From Thiobacillus denitrificans (GTDB taxonomy: Bacteria > Pseudomonadota > Gammaproteobacteria > Burkholderiales > Thiobacillaceae): a stretch of DNA of 42,799 nucleotides. Of this stretch, positions 24,135-32,730 are shown piece by piece. Position 1 is the first letter of the stretch. Each line of letters starts with the position of its first letter. Where the stretch lies: assembly GCA_002403375.1 (NCBI GenBank), contig DHHQ01000013.1, positions 311,388 to 354,186 on the forward strand. The letters run 5' to 3'. Both the position numbers and the translations under genes were made by a program. A model generated the notes under the pieces. The model was not told where the DNA came from, did not search any database, and saw only the letters and a program-made list of their open reading frames with translations.

Positions 24135-25508
24135 ATGTCCACCACCCGACCCGCCGCCGTTGCCGGCCTGTTCTACCCGGGCGAGCCCGTCGCGCTCAGG
24201 CAGGCGCTCGCCGACCTGCTGTCGAAGCCCGCGGCTGCCGGGCCGTCGAACCCGCCCAAGGCGCTGATCGTGCCGCACGCCGGCTACGTCTATTCCGGTC
24301 CGGTCGCGGCCAGCGCCTACGCCCGGCTGGCTCCCCTGCGCGGGCGCATTCGCCGCGTGGTGCTGCTCGGTCCGACCCATCGCGTCTACGTCAAAGGCTT
24401 GGCGCTGCCCGAGGCCGAGCGCTTCGCCACCCCGCTCGGCGAGGTGGCGCTCGACCGCGAGGGCATGCGGCAGCTCGAAGACCTGCCGCAAGTGATCCGC
24501 AGCGCGGCGGCGCACCAGCTCGAGCATTCGCTGGAGGTGCAGCTGCCCTTCCTGCAGACGGTGCTCGGCGAGTTCGAGCTGCTGCCGCTCGCGGTGGGCG
24601 AGGCCACCGCGGACGAGGTCGCCGAGGTGCTGGAGAAGGCATGGGGCGGCGACGAGACGCTGATCGTGATCAGCTCCGACCTGTCGCACTTCCTGCCCGA
24701 CGCGCGCGCCCGCGAGGTCGACGGCGGCACCGTCGAGGCGATCCTCGCGCTCGATTCCCATCTCAATCACGAGCAGGCGTGCGGCGCGACGCCGGTCAAC
24801 GGCCTGCTGCTGGCGGCGCGCCGGCACCACCTGCGCCCGGTGGCGCTCGACGTGCGCAATTCGAGCGACACCGCCGGCGACCCCGAGCGGGTGGTCGGCT
24901 ACGCGTCGTTCGCCTTCGCGCCCGAGGCCGGCGACCCGCCCGCCGCGGAGGAGAAGGGCAGGACGCTGCTCGAGCTCGCGCGTTCCGAGATCGCCGGGAA
25001 GCTGGGGCACGAGATCGTCCGCCCGGCCGACGCGATCTGGCTGCAGGAGCCGGGCGCGAGCTTCGTCACGCTGACCCGCCAGGGCGAGTTGCGCGGCTGC
25101 ATCGGCACGCTGGAGGCGCATCGCCCGCTCGGCATCGACGTGCGCGAGAACGCGGTCGCGGCAGCGTTCCGCGATCCGCGCTTCATGCCGCTGACGCGCG
25201 CGGAATTCGGCGACGTGCGGGTCGAGGTGTCGCTGCTGTCGCCGACCGAGGCGATGACGGTCGCCGACGAGGCCGCCGCCGTGGCGGCCCTGCGCCCGCA
25301 CATCGACGGCGTGGTGTTCGAGTACCAGCATTTCCGGAGCACCTTCCTGCCGCAGGTCTGGGAGCAGCTGCCCGACCCGGCCGAGTTCCTGGCGTACCTG
25401 AAGCGCAAGGCGGGCCTGCCGATGGATTTCTGGGCCGAGCAGGTGCGCCTGTCGCGCTATACCGTGAGCAAGTGGAAGGAAAGCGAGGCCGCGTATGTCC
25501 ATTCCTGA
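24135..25508 (+). CDS. AmmeMemoRadiSam system fused Memo-AMMECR1 protein
   Basis: A 457-residue cytoplasmic fusion. Residues 1-265 are a Memo domain (LigB dioxygenase fold) with LIVPHAGYVYSGP, HSLEVQLPFL, SSDLSHF and the active-site Cys of CGATPVNG. Residues about 280-457 are an AMMECR1 domain with LRGCIGTLEA, the most conserved segment of that family. The two families and a radical SAM enzyme recur together in bacteria and archaea as the AmmeMemoRadiSam set, whose chemistry I do not know to be settled. ATG 24135 is chosen, with GGGAG about ten bases upstream. The radical SAM gene overlaps its end by 14 bases. Confidence 0.9.
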   Translation: MSTTRPAAVAGLFYPGEPVALRQALADLLSKPAAAGPSNPPKALIVPHAGYVYSGPVAASAYARLAPLRGRIRRVVLLGPTHRVYVKGLALPEAERFATPLGEVALDREGMRQLEDLPQVIRSAAAHQLEHSLEVQLPFLQTVLGEFELLPLAVGEATADEVAEVLEKAWGGDETLIVISSDLSHFLPDARAREVDGGTVEAILALDSHLNHEQACGATPVNGLLLAARRHHLRPVALDVRNSSDTAGDPERVVGYASFAFAPEAGDPPAAEEKGRTLLELARSEIAGKLGHEIVRPADAIWLQEPGASFVTLTRQGELRGCIGTLEAHRPLGIDVRENAVAAAFRDPRFMPLTRAEFGDVRVEVSLLSPTEAMTVADEAAAVAALRPHIDGVVFEYQHFRSTFLPQVWEQLPDPAEFLAYLKRKAGLPMDFWAEQVRLSRYTVSKWKESEAAYVHS

Positions 25509-26589
25509 ATCGCACACCCCGGCGCGCTGGTGGCGCGTGCTGCCCGACGGCCGCATCGAGTGCGACCTGTGCCCGCGCTACTGCAAGCTGCACGAGGGCC
25601 AGCGCGGCCTGTGCTTCGTGCGCAAGATGGAAGGCGGCAAGATGGTGCTCACCACCTACGGCCGCTCGTCGGGCTTCTGCGTCGACCCCATCGAGAAGAA
25701 GCCGCTCAACCATTTCTATCCGGGCTCGTCGGTGTTTTCCTTCGGCACCGCCGGCTGCAACCTCGCGTGCAAGTTCTGCCAGAACTGGGACATCTCCAAG
25801 TCGCGCGAGACCGACACCATGGTCGACCGCGCGATGCCCGACGAGATCGCCGCCGCCGCCGAGCGGGCCGGCTGCAAGAGCGTCGCCTTCACCTACAACG
25901 ACCCGGTGATCTTCGCCGAGTACGCGATGGACGTCGCCGACGCCTGCCACGCGCGCGGCCTCAAGACGGTGGCGGTGACCGCCGGCTACATCACCGAGGA
26001 ACCGCGTCGCGAATTCTTCGCCAAGATGGACGCCGCCAACGTCGACCTCAAGGCCTTCACCGACGACTTCTACGTCAAGCTGACCGGCGGCCACCTGCAG
26101 CCGGTGCTCGACACGCTGGTCTATCTGAAGCGCGAGACCGACGTCTGGTTCGAGCTCACCACGCTGCTGATCCCCGGCCACAACGACTCCGACGCCGAGC
26201 TCGAGGCGATGAGCCAGTGGATCCTGAAGGAGCTCGGCCCCGACGTGCCGCTGCACTTCTCCGCCTTCCACCCCGACTGGAAGATGATGGACGTGCCGCC
26301 GACGCCGGCCGCAACGCTCACCCGCGCGCGCGAGATCGCGATGAAGGCGGGGCTCAACTACGTCTACACCGGCAACGTGCACGACACCACCGGCGGCACC
26401 ACTTTCTGCCCGTCCTGCCACGCGCCGCTGGTCGTGCGCGACTGGTACCGCATCGACCGTTACGATCTCACGCCCGACGGCCACTGCCCGCACTGCGGCA
26501 GCGCGATCGCCGGCCGCTTCGGCGTGTTCGGCCATCCCTTCGGCAACCGGCGCATCCCGGTCGCCATGCACCGCGAGGACCGGCCATGA
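25495..26589 (+). CDS. amrS: AmmeMemoRadiSam system radical SAM enzyme
   Basis: A 364-residue cytoplasmic enzyme. A Cys-rich head (CDLCPRYCKL and GLCFVRK, about 24-42) precedes the radical SAM motif CNLACKFC (about 88-95). Further family parts are SVAFTYNDPVIF, VDLKAF and the C-terminal paired cysteines CPSC and CPHC, which resemble a zinc ribbon. This is the PflA-like group, in which a [4Fe-4S] cluster cleaves SAM to make a deoxyadenosyl radical. It overlaps the Memo-AMMECR1 gene by 14 bases and the next hydrolase by four, so all three are likely translated together. Its substrate is unknown. Confidence 0.9.
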   Translation: MSIPESHTPARWWRVLPDGRIECDLCPRYCKLHEGQRGLCFVRKMEGGKMVLTTYGRSSGFCVDPIEKKPLNHFYPGSSVFSFGTAGCNLACKFCQNWDISKSRETDTMVDRAMPDEIAAAAERAGCKSVAFTYNDPVIFAEYAMDVADACHARGLKTVAVTAGYITEEPRREFFAKMDAANVDLKAFTDDFYVKLTGGHLQPVLDTLVYLKRETDVWFELTTLLIPGHNDSDAELEAMSQWILKELGPDVPLHFSAFHPDWKMMDVPPTPAATLTRAREIAMKAGLNYVYTGNVHDTTGGTTFCPSCHAPLVVRDWYRIDRYDLTPDGHCPHCGSAIAGRFGVFGHPFGNRRIPVAMHREDRP

Positions 26590-27230
26590 GCACGTCGGCC
26601 CTGGCGCATATCCCGGCCGGCCGCGCCACCATCGAGGGCATGCTGGAGATCCCGGAGGGCGCGATCGGGCTGGTGCTGTTCGCCCACGGCAGCGGCTCGT
26701 CGCGCCACTCGCCGCGCAACAACTACGTCGCCGGCGTACTGCGCGCGGCCGGTGTCGGCACGCTGCTGATGGACCTGCTGACCCCCGACGAGGACCGCGA
26801 CTATTCGCGGCGCTTCGACATCGGCCTCTTGACGCAGCGCCTGCTCGACGCCGCGCGCTGGGTCGGCGAGCAGGCGGCGACCCGCGACCTGCCGCTCGGT
26901 TTCTTCGGCGCCAGCACCGGGGCCGCCGCGGCGCTCGAGGCCGCGGCGGCGCTCGGCGACGGCGCCCGCGCCGTGGTGTCGCGCGGCGGCCGCCCCGATC
27001 TCGCCAGCGAACTCGCGCTGCAGAAGGTGAGCGCGCCGACGCTGCTGCTGGTGGGCGGCTACGACGACGGCGTCATCGACCTCAACCAGCTGGCGTACGA
27101 CCAGTTGCGCTGCGAGAAGGAGATGGTGATCGTGCCCGGCGCGACCCACCTGTTCGAGGAACCCGGCACGCTGGAAGCGGTCGCAAACCGGGCGGCGGAG
27201 TGGTTCGCGGAGTATCTTCCCCGCCGCTGA
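26586..27230 (+). CDS. Alpha/beta hydrolase of dienelactone hydrolase type
   Basis: A 214-residue cytoplasmic hydrolase with nucleophile elbow FGASTGA (Ser in GxSxG), acid in GGYDDGVID, and catalytic His in PGATHLFEE. An oxyanion segment LFAHGSGSSRHSPRNN is the hallmark of the group. These proteins often occur fused to a phosphoribosyltransferase; here a separate phosphoribosyltransferase gene lies at 31584-32225. The start ATGA overlaps the radical SAM stop by four bases, suggesting coupled expression. The substrate is not predictable. Confidence 0.85.
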   Translation: MSTSALAHIPAGRATIEGMLEIPEGAIGLVLFAHGSGSSRHSPRNNYVAGVLRAAGVGTLLMDLLTPDEDRDYSRRFDIGLLTQRLLDAARWVGEQAATRDLPLGFFGASTGAAAALEAAAALGDGARAVVSRGGRPDLASELALQKVSAPTLLLVGGYDDGVIDLNQLAYDQLRCEKEMVIVPGATHLFEEPGTLEAVANRAAEWFAEYLPRR

Positions 27231-27271
27231 GCGCGCTGGCCGACGGTCGGGCCGCGTGGCATGATCGAAGC

Positions 27272-27991
27272 ATGCCTGCCGAACAAGCCAGCCCCGTCTT
27301 CATCGCCCGCGGCCTCACCAAGGTCTACCGCATGGGCGAGGTCGAGGTGCAGGCGCTGCGCGGCATCGACCTCACGCTCTACCGCGGCGAACTGGTGGTG
27401 CTGCTCGGCCCCTCGGGCAGCGGCAAGTCGACGCTCCTCAACATCCTCGGCGGGCTCGACGCGCCCAGCGGGGGCGAGGTCTACTACCTCGACCACAAGC
27501 TGACCGGCGCCAGCGAGGCCGATCTGACCCGCTTCCGCCGCGAGCACGTCGGCTTCGTCTTCCAGTTCTACAACCTGATTCCCAGCCTCACCGCGCGCGA
27601 GAACGTCGCCGCGGTGACCGAGATCGCCGAATCCCCGATGCGGCCCGAGGACGCGCTCGCGCTGGTGGGGCTCGGCAGCCGGCTCGACCATTTCCCGGCG
27701 CAGCTGTCGGGCGGCGAGCAGCAGCGGGTCGCGATCGCCCGCGCCGTCGCCAAGAACCCCGCGGTACTGCTGTGCGACGAGCCGACCGGCGCGCTCGACT
27801 CGGCGACCGGCGTGGTGGTGCTCGAGGTGCTGGAAAAGGTCAACCGCGAACTCGGCACGCTCACCGTGCTGATCACCCACAACGCCGGCATCGCCGACAT
27901 GGCCGACCGCGTGATCCGCCTGTCGGACGGCCACATCGCCGACATCCGCTCCAACGCCGTGAAGAAGTCGGCGCACGAGCTCTCCTGGTAG
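27272..27991 (+). CDS. ABC exporter ATPase (MacB/LolD group)
   Basis: A 239-residue protein with Walker A GPSGSGKST, Q-loop FVFQFYN, signature LSGGEQQRVAIARA, Walker B VLLCDEP and a switch His in LITHN. The MGEVEVQALRGIDL start matches the group that pairs with FtsX-type permeases. ATG 27272 is taken because the protein then begins at the usual point. It is 41 bases after the hydrolase and 12 before the permease, in the same direction. Confidence 0.92.
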   Translation: MPAEQASPVFIARGLTKVYRMGEVEVQALRGIDLTLYRGELVVLLGPSGSGKSTLLNILGGLDAPSGGEVYYLDHKLTGASEADLTRFRREHVGFVFQFYNLIPSLTARENVAAVTEIAESPMRPEDALALVGLGSRLDHFPAQLSGGEQQRVAIARAVAKNPAVLLCDEPTGALDSATGVVVLEVLEKVNRELGTLTVLITHNAGIADMADRVIRLSDGHIADIRSNAVKKSAHELSW

Positions 27992-28003
27992 CGAGGCCCG
28001 GCG

Positions 28004-30373
28004 GTGCGCGCCCTCGACCTCAAGCTCTTCCGCGACTTGTGGCACATGCGCGGGCAGGTGCTGGCGATTGCGGCGGTGATCATGGGCGGCGTCGCCACCA
28101 TGGTGATGTCGCTGTCGACCTACGATTCGCTCACCACCACCCGCGACCGCTTCTACGGCGAGTACCGCTTCGCCGAGGTGTTCGCCGGCCTCAAGCGCGC
28201 ACCCGAGCCGGTGGCCGAGCGGCTTGCCGCGATCCCCGGCGTCGAGGTGCTGGAGACCCGGGTGAAAGCCGGGGTGAAGCTCGAGGTCGAGGGCTTCAGC
28301 GATCCCATCACCGGCCTGATCCTGTCGCTGCCGGACACCGGCGAGGCGCAACTCAACCGGGTGCATCTCAAGCGCGGGCGCAACGTGCAGCCGTGGAGCG
28401 CGGACGAGGTCGTCCTGTCCGACACCTTCGCCGACGCGCACCGTTTCCAGCCGGGCGACCGGCTCGCCGCGATCATCCACGGCAAGAAGAAGACGCTTAC
28501 GGTGGTCGGCGTCGCGGTGTCGCCGGAATACGTCTACCAGATCGCGCCCGGCTCGATGTTTCCCGACTTCAAGCGCTACGGCGTGCTGTGGATGGGGCGC
28601 AGCGCGCTCGCCGCCGCCTACGACATGGAGGGGGCGTTCAACGACGTGAGCCTGACGCTCGCGCGCGACGCCCGCGAGCAGGACGTGATCGACCGCGTCG
28701 ACGCGGTGCTGGCGGCCTACGGCGGCACCGGCGCCTACGGCCGCGAGGACCAGTTCTCCAACCGCTTCCTGTCCGAGGAGCTGAAGCAGCTGCAGACGAT
28801 GGCGACGGTGTTTCCGGCGATCTTTCTCGGCGTCGCCGCCTTCCTGCTCAACATCGTGCTGAGCCGGCTGATCGCGCTGCAGCGCGACCAGATCGCCATC
28901 CTCAAGGCCTTCGGTTACAGCTATTTCGCGATCGGCTCGCACTACGTCAAGCTGGTGCTGCTGATGGCGGTGCTCGGCGTCGCGGCGGGGCTCGCGCTCG
29001 GCGCCTGGTTCGGCCAGGGGCTCGCGCACGTCTACACCGAGACGACCTTCCGCTTTCCCTACCTCGACTACCAGCTGCGCCCGGTCGTCGCGCTGATCGC
29101 GCTGGCCGTCGCCGCGTTCGCGGCGGTGAGCGGCACGCTGGTGTCGGTGATGCGCGCGGTGCGGCTGCCGCCGGCGGAGGGCATGCGGCCCGAGATGCCG
29201 GTGGCCTACCGCACTTCGCTGGTGGAGCGCCTGGGCCTTGCGCGCTGGCTCGCGGCGCCGTCGCGCATGGTGCTGCGCCACATCGGGCGGCATCCGCTGA
29301 AGTCCCTCCTGACGGTGCTCGGCATCGCCTGCGCCTGCGGGCTGATGATGGTCGGCAACTACCAGAAGGGTGCGATCGACTTCATGGTCGACGTGCAGTT
29401 CCGCCAGGCGTCGCGCGAGGACCTCGGGCTCGCCTTCATCGAGCCGACCTCCGGCCGGGCGCTGCACGAGCTCGCCGCGCTGCCCGGCGTCGACCACGTC
29501 GAGGGCTTCCGCGACGTGCCGGCGATCCTGCGCTTCGGGCAGTATCGCCATCGCGCGGCGATCTTCGGCATCCAGCCCGAAGGCCAGTTGCACCGCTCGC
29601 TCGACAGCGCGCTGCAGCCGGTGGCGGTGCCGCCGGGCGGCGTGGTGCTCACCGATCATCTGGCGAACGAGATCCTGCACGTGAAGCCGGGCGACCTGCT
29701 GACGGTGGAGGTGCTCGAGGGCAGCCGCCCGGTGCTGCAGGTGCCGGTGCTCGGCATCACCAAGCAGTATCTCGGCGTGTCGGCCTACATGCAGCAGGAT
29801 TCGCTCAACGAACTGATGCGCGAAGGCAACACGGTGTCGGGCGCCTATCTCGCCGTGCAGCCCGGCACCGAGGCGCGGCTCTACGCCGATCTCCACGAGC
29901 GTCCGCGCGTGCTCGGCATGGTCGCCAACAAGTCGGCGATCCAGAGCTTCTACGCCACCATCGGCGAGTTCATCCTGTTCTACAACCTGGTCGCGACGCT
30001 GCTCGCCGGGGCGATCGGCTTCGGCGTCGTCTACAACAGCGCGCGCATCGCGCTCTCCGAGCGCGGCCGCGAGCTCGCCAGCCTGCGCGTGCTGGGCTTC
30101 ACCCGCGGCGAGATCGCCTATATCCTGCTCGGGGAACTGGCGCTGCTGACGCTGGCGGCGATTCCGGTCGGCTTCGTCGTCGGCGTCGCGCTGGTCGGCA
30201 TCCTGGTGGTGGCGTTCCAGAGCGAGCTCTACCGGCTGCCGCTGCTGCTCACGCCGGAGAACTACGCCATGGGCGCCGCCGTCGTCATCGTCTCGGCGCT
30301 GCTGTCCGGCCTGCTGCTGTGGCATCGCCTCGGCCGGCTCGACCTGGTGGCGGTCCTCAAAACACGCGAATAG
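28004..30373 (+). CDS. Double-FtsX ABC permease
   Basis: A 789-residue inner-membrane protein with duplicated FtsX modules. Helix 1 (about 18-40) is followed by a periplasmic region to about 260, then three helices (about 265-390), where QIAILKAFGYSYFAIG is the ATPase contact. A central helix near 440-455 is followed by a second periplasmic region and a final three helices (about 650-780) with a second contact, ELASLRVLGFTRGEIA. The start is GTG 28004, only 12 bases after the ATPase; no ATG is near the expected N-terminus. Such permeases work in mechanotransmission or lipoprotein/lipid export. The substrate is unknown. Confidence 0.87.
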   Translation: MRALDLKLFRDLWHMRGQVLAIAAVIMGGVATMVMSLSTYDSLTTTRDRFYGEYRFAEVFAGLKRAPEPVAERLAAIPGVEVLETRVKAGVKLEVEGFSDPITGLILSLPDTGEAQLNRVHLKRGRNVQPWSADEVVLSDTFADAHRFQPGDRLAAIIHGKKKTLTVVGVAVSPEYVYQIAPGSMFPDFKRYGVLWMGRSALAAAYDMEGAFNDVSLTLARDAREQDVIDRVDAVLAAYGGTGAYGREDQFSNRFLSEELKQLQTMATVFPAIFLGVAAFLLNIVLSRLIALQRDQIAILKAFGYSYFAIGSHYVKLVLLMAVLGVAAGLALGAWFGQGLAHVYTETTFRFPYLDYQLRPVVALIALAVAAFAAVSGTLVSVMRAVRLPPAEGMRPEMPVAYRTSLVERLGLARWLAAPSRMVLRHIGRHPLKSLLTVLGIACACGLMMVGNYQKGAIDFMVDVQFRQASREDLGLAFIEPTSGRALHELAALPGVDHVEGFRDVPAILRFGQYRHRAAIFGIQPEGQLHRSLDSALQPVAVPPGGVVLTDHLANEILHVKPGDLLTVEVLEGSRPVLQVPVLGITKQYLGVSAYMQQDSLNELMREGNTVSGAYLAVQPGTEARLYADLHERPRVLGMVANKSAIQSFYATIGEFILFYNLVATLLAGAIGFGVVYNSARIALSERGRELASLRVLGFTRGEIAYILLGELALLTLAAIPVGFVVGVALVGILVVAFQSELYRLPLLLTPENYAMGAAVVIVSALLSGLLLWHRLGRLDLVAVLKTRE

Positions 30374-30388
30374 GTCAGAACGACAAGC

Positions 30389-31579
30389 ATGCGACTGCGC
30401 GCAAAAATCGGAATGCTGGCAACCGCCGCCGTCGTGGCGGCGGGACTCGCGATCGGCTTCATGCCGCGCGCGGTGCCGGTCGACGTCGCCGAAGTGAAGC
30501 GAGGGCCGCTCACGGTGACGGTCGAGGAGGAGGGCAAGACCCGGGTCATGGAGCGCTACCTGGTGTCGGCGCCGGTGACCGGCTACCTGCGCCGCATCGG
30601 CCTCGACGCCGGCGACGCCGTCAAGGCCGGGCAGGTGCTTGCGGAGGTCGAGCCGGCGCGCGCGGTCGCGCTCGACCCGCGCACCCGCGCCCAGGCGCAG
30701 GCGCAGGCGAGCGCCGCCCGCGCCGCGCTCGCCGCGGCCGAGGAGAACGCGCGCGCCGCCGCGGCCTCCGCCGAGCTCGCGCAGCAGGAGCGCGTTCGTG
30801 CCGAATCGCTCCGGCAGTCCAATTTCGTTTCCGAACAGGCGCTCGATGCCGCACGCACCGCCGAGACCCGCGCCCGCGCCGCCGCGGAGGCCGCGCAGCA
30901 CGCGGTGCGGGTGGCGCGCTTCGACCTGGCGACGGCGCAGGCGGCGGTCGCCAGCACCGACAGGCTGAGGAATGGCGCCGCGGACGTGGCGCAGGTGCGT
31001 GCACCGGCCGACACCCGTGTCCTGAAGCTGCTGCAGGAAAGCGAGGGCGCGGTGGCCGCCGGCCAGCCGCTGCTCGAGATCGGCGACCCGGAAAGCCTCG
31101 AGGTCGAGGTCGAGGTGCTGTCGACCCACGCGGTGCGGATCGCGCCCGGCTCCCGGGTGATCCTCGACCGCTGGGGCGGCGAGCGGGCGGTCGAGGGGCG
31201 GGTGCGGGTGGTCGAGCCGAGCGGCTTCACCAAGATTTCGGCGCTCGGCGTCGAGGAGCAGCGGGTGCGCGTGATCGTCGACTTCGCCTCGCCGCGCGAC
31301 GCGTGGGCGCGGCTCGGCGACGGCTACCGGGTCGAGGCGCGCTTCGTGCTGTGGGAGGGCGACGACGTGCTGCAGCTGCCGACCAGCGCGCTGTTCCGGC
31401 AGGGCGAGGGCTGGGCGGCATTCGTGCTCGACGGCGGGCGCGCGCGCCTGGCGCCGGTCGAGACCGGGCAGCGCGCCGGGCTCGCCACCGAGGTGCGGTC
31501 GGGACTCGCGGCCGGCGACCGGGTGGTCGCGCATCCCGACGAGACGGTGCGCGACGGGGCGCGCGTCAAGCCGCGCTGA
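30389..31579 (+). CDS. HlyD-family periplasmic adaptor
   Basis: A 396-residue protein with an N-terminal signal-anchor (about 8-27), a lipoyl half (LDAGDAVKAGQVLAEVEP), and a very Ala/Arg/Glu-rich coiled-coil hairpin (about 95-190). A second lipoyl half (QVRAPADTRVLKLLQESEG) and a beta-barrel domain lead to a short C-terminal domain ending GARVKPR. It completes the exporter with the ATPase and permease upstream, starting 15 bases after the permease stop. The outer-membrane channel must be encoded elsewhere. Confidence 0.87.
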   Translation: MRLRAKIGMLATAAVVAAGLAIGFMPRAVPVDVAEVKRGPLTVTVEEEGKTRVMERYLVSAPVTGYLRRIGLDAGDAVKAGQVLAEVEPARAVALDPRTRAQAQAQASAARAALAAAEENARAAAASAELAQQERVRAESLRQSNFVSEQALDAARTAETRARAAAEAAQHAVRVARFDLATAQAAVASTDRLRNGAADVAQVRAPADTRVLKLLQESEGAVAAGQPLLEIGDPESLEVEVEVLSTHAVRIAPGSRVILDRWGGERAVEGRVRVVEPSGFTKISALGVEEQRVRVIVDFASPRDAWARLGDGYRVEARFVLWEGDDVLQLPTSALFRQGEGWAAFVLDGGRARLAPVETGQRAGLATEVRSGLAAGDRVVAHPDETVRDGARVKPR

Positions 31580-31583
31580 GCGT

Positions 31584-32225
31584 TCAGCCCTGGCCCTGGC
31601 CGGCCTGCTTCAGGATCTCGACCACCTCGCTGTCGTCGACCTGCGGAAAGTCCGCGTAGAACTGCCCCACCGCCTGGAAGAACGCCGGCGTCGACAGGCA
31701 CACCACCTCGTCGGCATAGCCGCGGATCTTCTCGAGCGTGTCCGCCGGCGCCACCGGCACCGCGCAGATCAGGCGCGCCGGCTTCCGCGCGCGCAGCGCG
31801 TGCAGCGCGGAGATCATCGTCGCCCCGGTCGCCAGCCCGTCGTCGACGACGATGACGATGCGTCCGGCCGGGTCGATCGGCGGCCGCAGCGGCGTGTACT
31901 GCGCGCGGCGCTGGCTGATGGTCGCGAGCTGGGCCTTCTTTTCCTGCTCCAGATAGGCAGGCGTGCCGCCGGCCGATTCGGCGTAGTCGGCGATGTAGCT
32001 CCAGCCCGATTCGTCGATCGAGCCGAGCGCGAACTCGGGATTGAACGGCGCGCGCAGCTTGCGCACCAGCACGACGTCGAGCTCGCCGCCCAGCGCCTCG
32101 GCGAGTCGCTGCCCCATCGGCACCGCACCCCGGGGAATCGCCAGGATTAGCGGATTGCGGCCCTTGTAGGCCGCGAGCGCGACAGCCAGCTTGTCGGCGG
32201 CCTGCTTGCGGTTGGCGAATACCAT
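31584..32225 (-). CDS. Phosphoribosyltransferase-fold protein
   Basis: A 213-residue cytoplasmic protein with the PRPP-binding loop VIVVDDGLATGATM (about 125-138), plus the N-terminal pattern NPLILAIPRGAVPMG and DVVLVRKLRAP typical of the ComF-unrelated, dienelactone-hydrolase-linked PRT group. The base or other acceptor is unknown. It converges on the exporter operon, with five bases between stops, and diverges from the Xre antitoxin gene. The start follows a GGAGG-like site (minus strand, about 32233-32238). Confidence 0.85.
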   Translation of the reverse strand: MVFANRKQAADKLAVALAAYKGRNPLILAIPRGAVPMGQRLAEALGGELDVVLVRKLRAPFNPEFALGSIDESGWSYIADYAESAGGTPAYLEQEKKAQLATISQRRAQYTPLRPPIDPAGRIVIVVDDGLATGATMISALHALRARKPARLICAVPVAPADTLEKIRGYADEVVCLSTPAFFQAVGQFYADFPQVDDSEVVEILKQAGQGQG

Positions 32226-32309
32226 GGTCGAATCCTCCTTTTCGCTGTCAGTCTAGTCGCAGGCCGCGCGGCAGGCGATCGCCGGGTGCCGGCGCTGGTG
32301 TGCGAAATC

Positions 32310-32328
32310 GACAAATGTTGTCTATGAT
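32310..32328 (+). promoter_or_regulatory. Candidate operator and -10 of the RES-Xre module
   Basis: GACAA (32310-32314) and TTGTC (32318-32322) form a perfect palindrome around ATG. It directly abuts TATGAT (32323-32328), the best -10-like hexamer of the intergenic region. Antitoxins of this class usually repress their own operon, so this is a likely binding site. A consensus -35 is not visible. Confidence 0.4.
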
Positions 32329-32370
32329 GTGCAATATGAACACGTCATCCGGCATCGCAAGGAGTCCCGC

Positions 32371-32730
32371 ATGAACCTCGCAGTCGCATCCGACGCCGAT
32401 CCCGCCGGCGTCCTGGCCGAAGCCTTCGTCAGCGCGGGCAGGCAGCTGGGGATGAACCAGGCCGACCTCGGCGAGGTCATCGGCCGCGACCGCACGGTCG
32501 TCAGCCGTGGTCGCATCGACCCGGGCAGCAAGGCCGGCGAGCTGGCGCTGCTGTTCATCCGCTGCTACCGCGCGCTCTTCGTGCTGGTGGGCGGCGACGC
32601 CGGGCAGATGCGGCACTGGATGCATACCGAGAATCTCCACACCGGCGGCATCCCCGCCGAGCAGGTGAAGTCCGTGCAGGGCCTGGTCGGCGTGCTGGAA
32701 TACCTGGACGCGATGCGGGGCAAGCTGTAG
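32371..32730 (+). CDS. Xre/MbcA/ParS-type antitoxin
   Basis: A 119-residue protein with an N-terminal helix-turn-helix-like region (about 12-45, GMNQADLGEVIGRDRTVVSR). The C-terminal domain carries the HTGGIPAEQVKSVQGL segment that recurs in antitoxins of RES toxins. It should bind and block the RES toxin and repress the operon. ATG 32371 has AAGGAG seven bases upstream, which settles the start over an in-frame ATG at 32329. The toxin gene starts on the very next base after the stop. Confidence 0.87.
   Translation: MNLAVASDADPAGVLAEAFVSAGRQLGMNQADLGEVIGRDRTVVSRGRIDPGSKAGELALLFIRCYRALFVLVGGDAGQMRHWMHTENLHTGGIPAEQVKSVQGLVGVLEYLDAMRGKL

Noticed and set aside
27059..31534. A very long open frame on the minus strand across the exporter genes
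   Set aside because: Its translation is rich in Arg, His, Val and Asp in the pattern of antisense high-GC coding DNA; the plus-strand genes have clear family motifs throughout.
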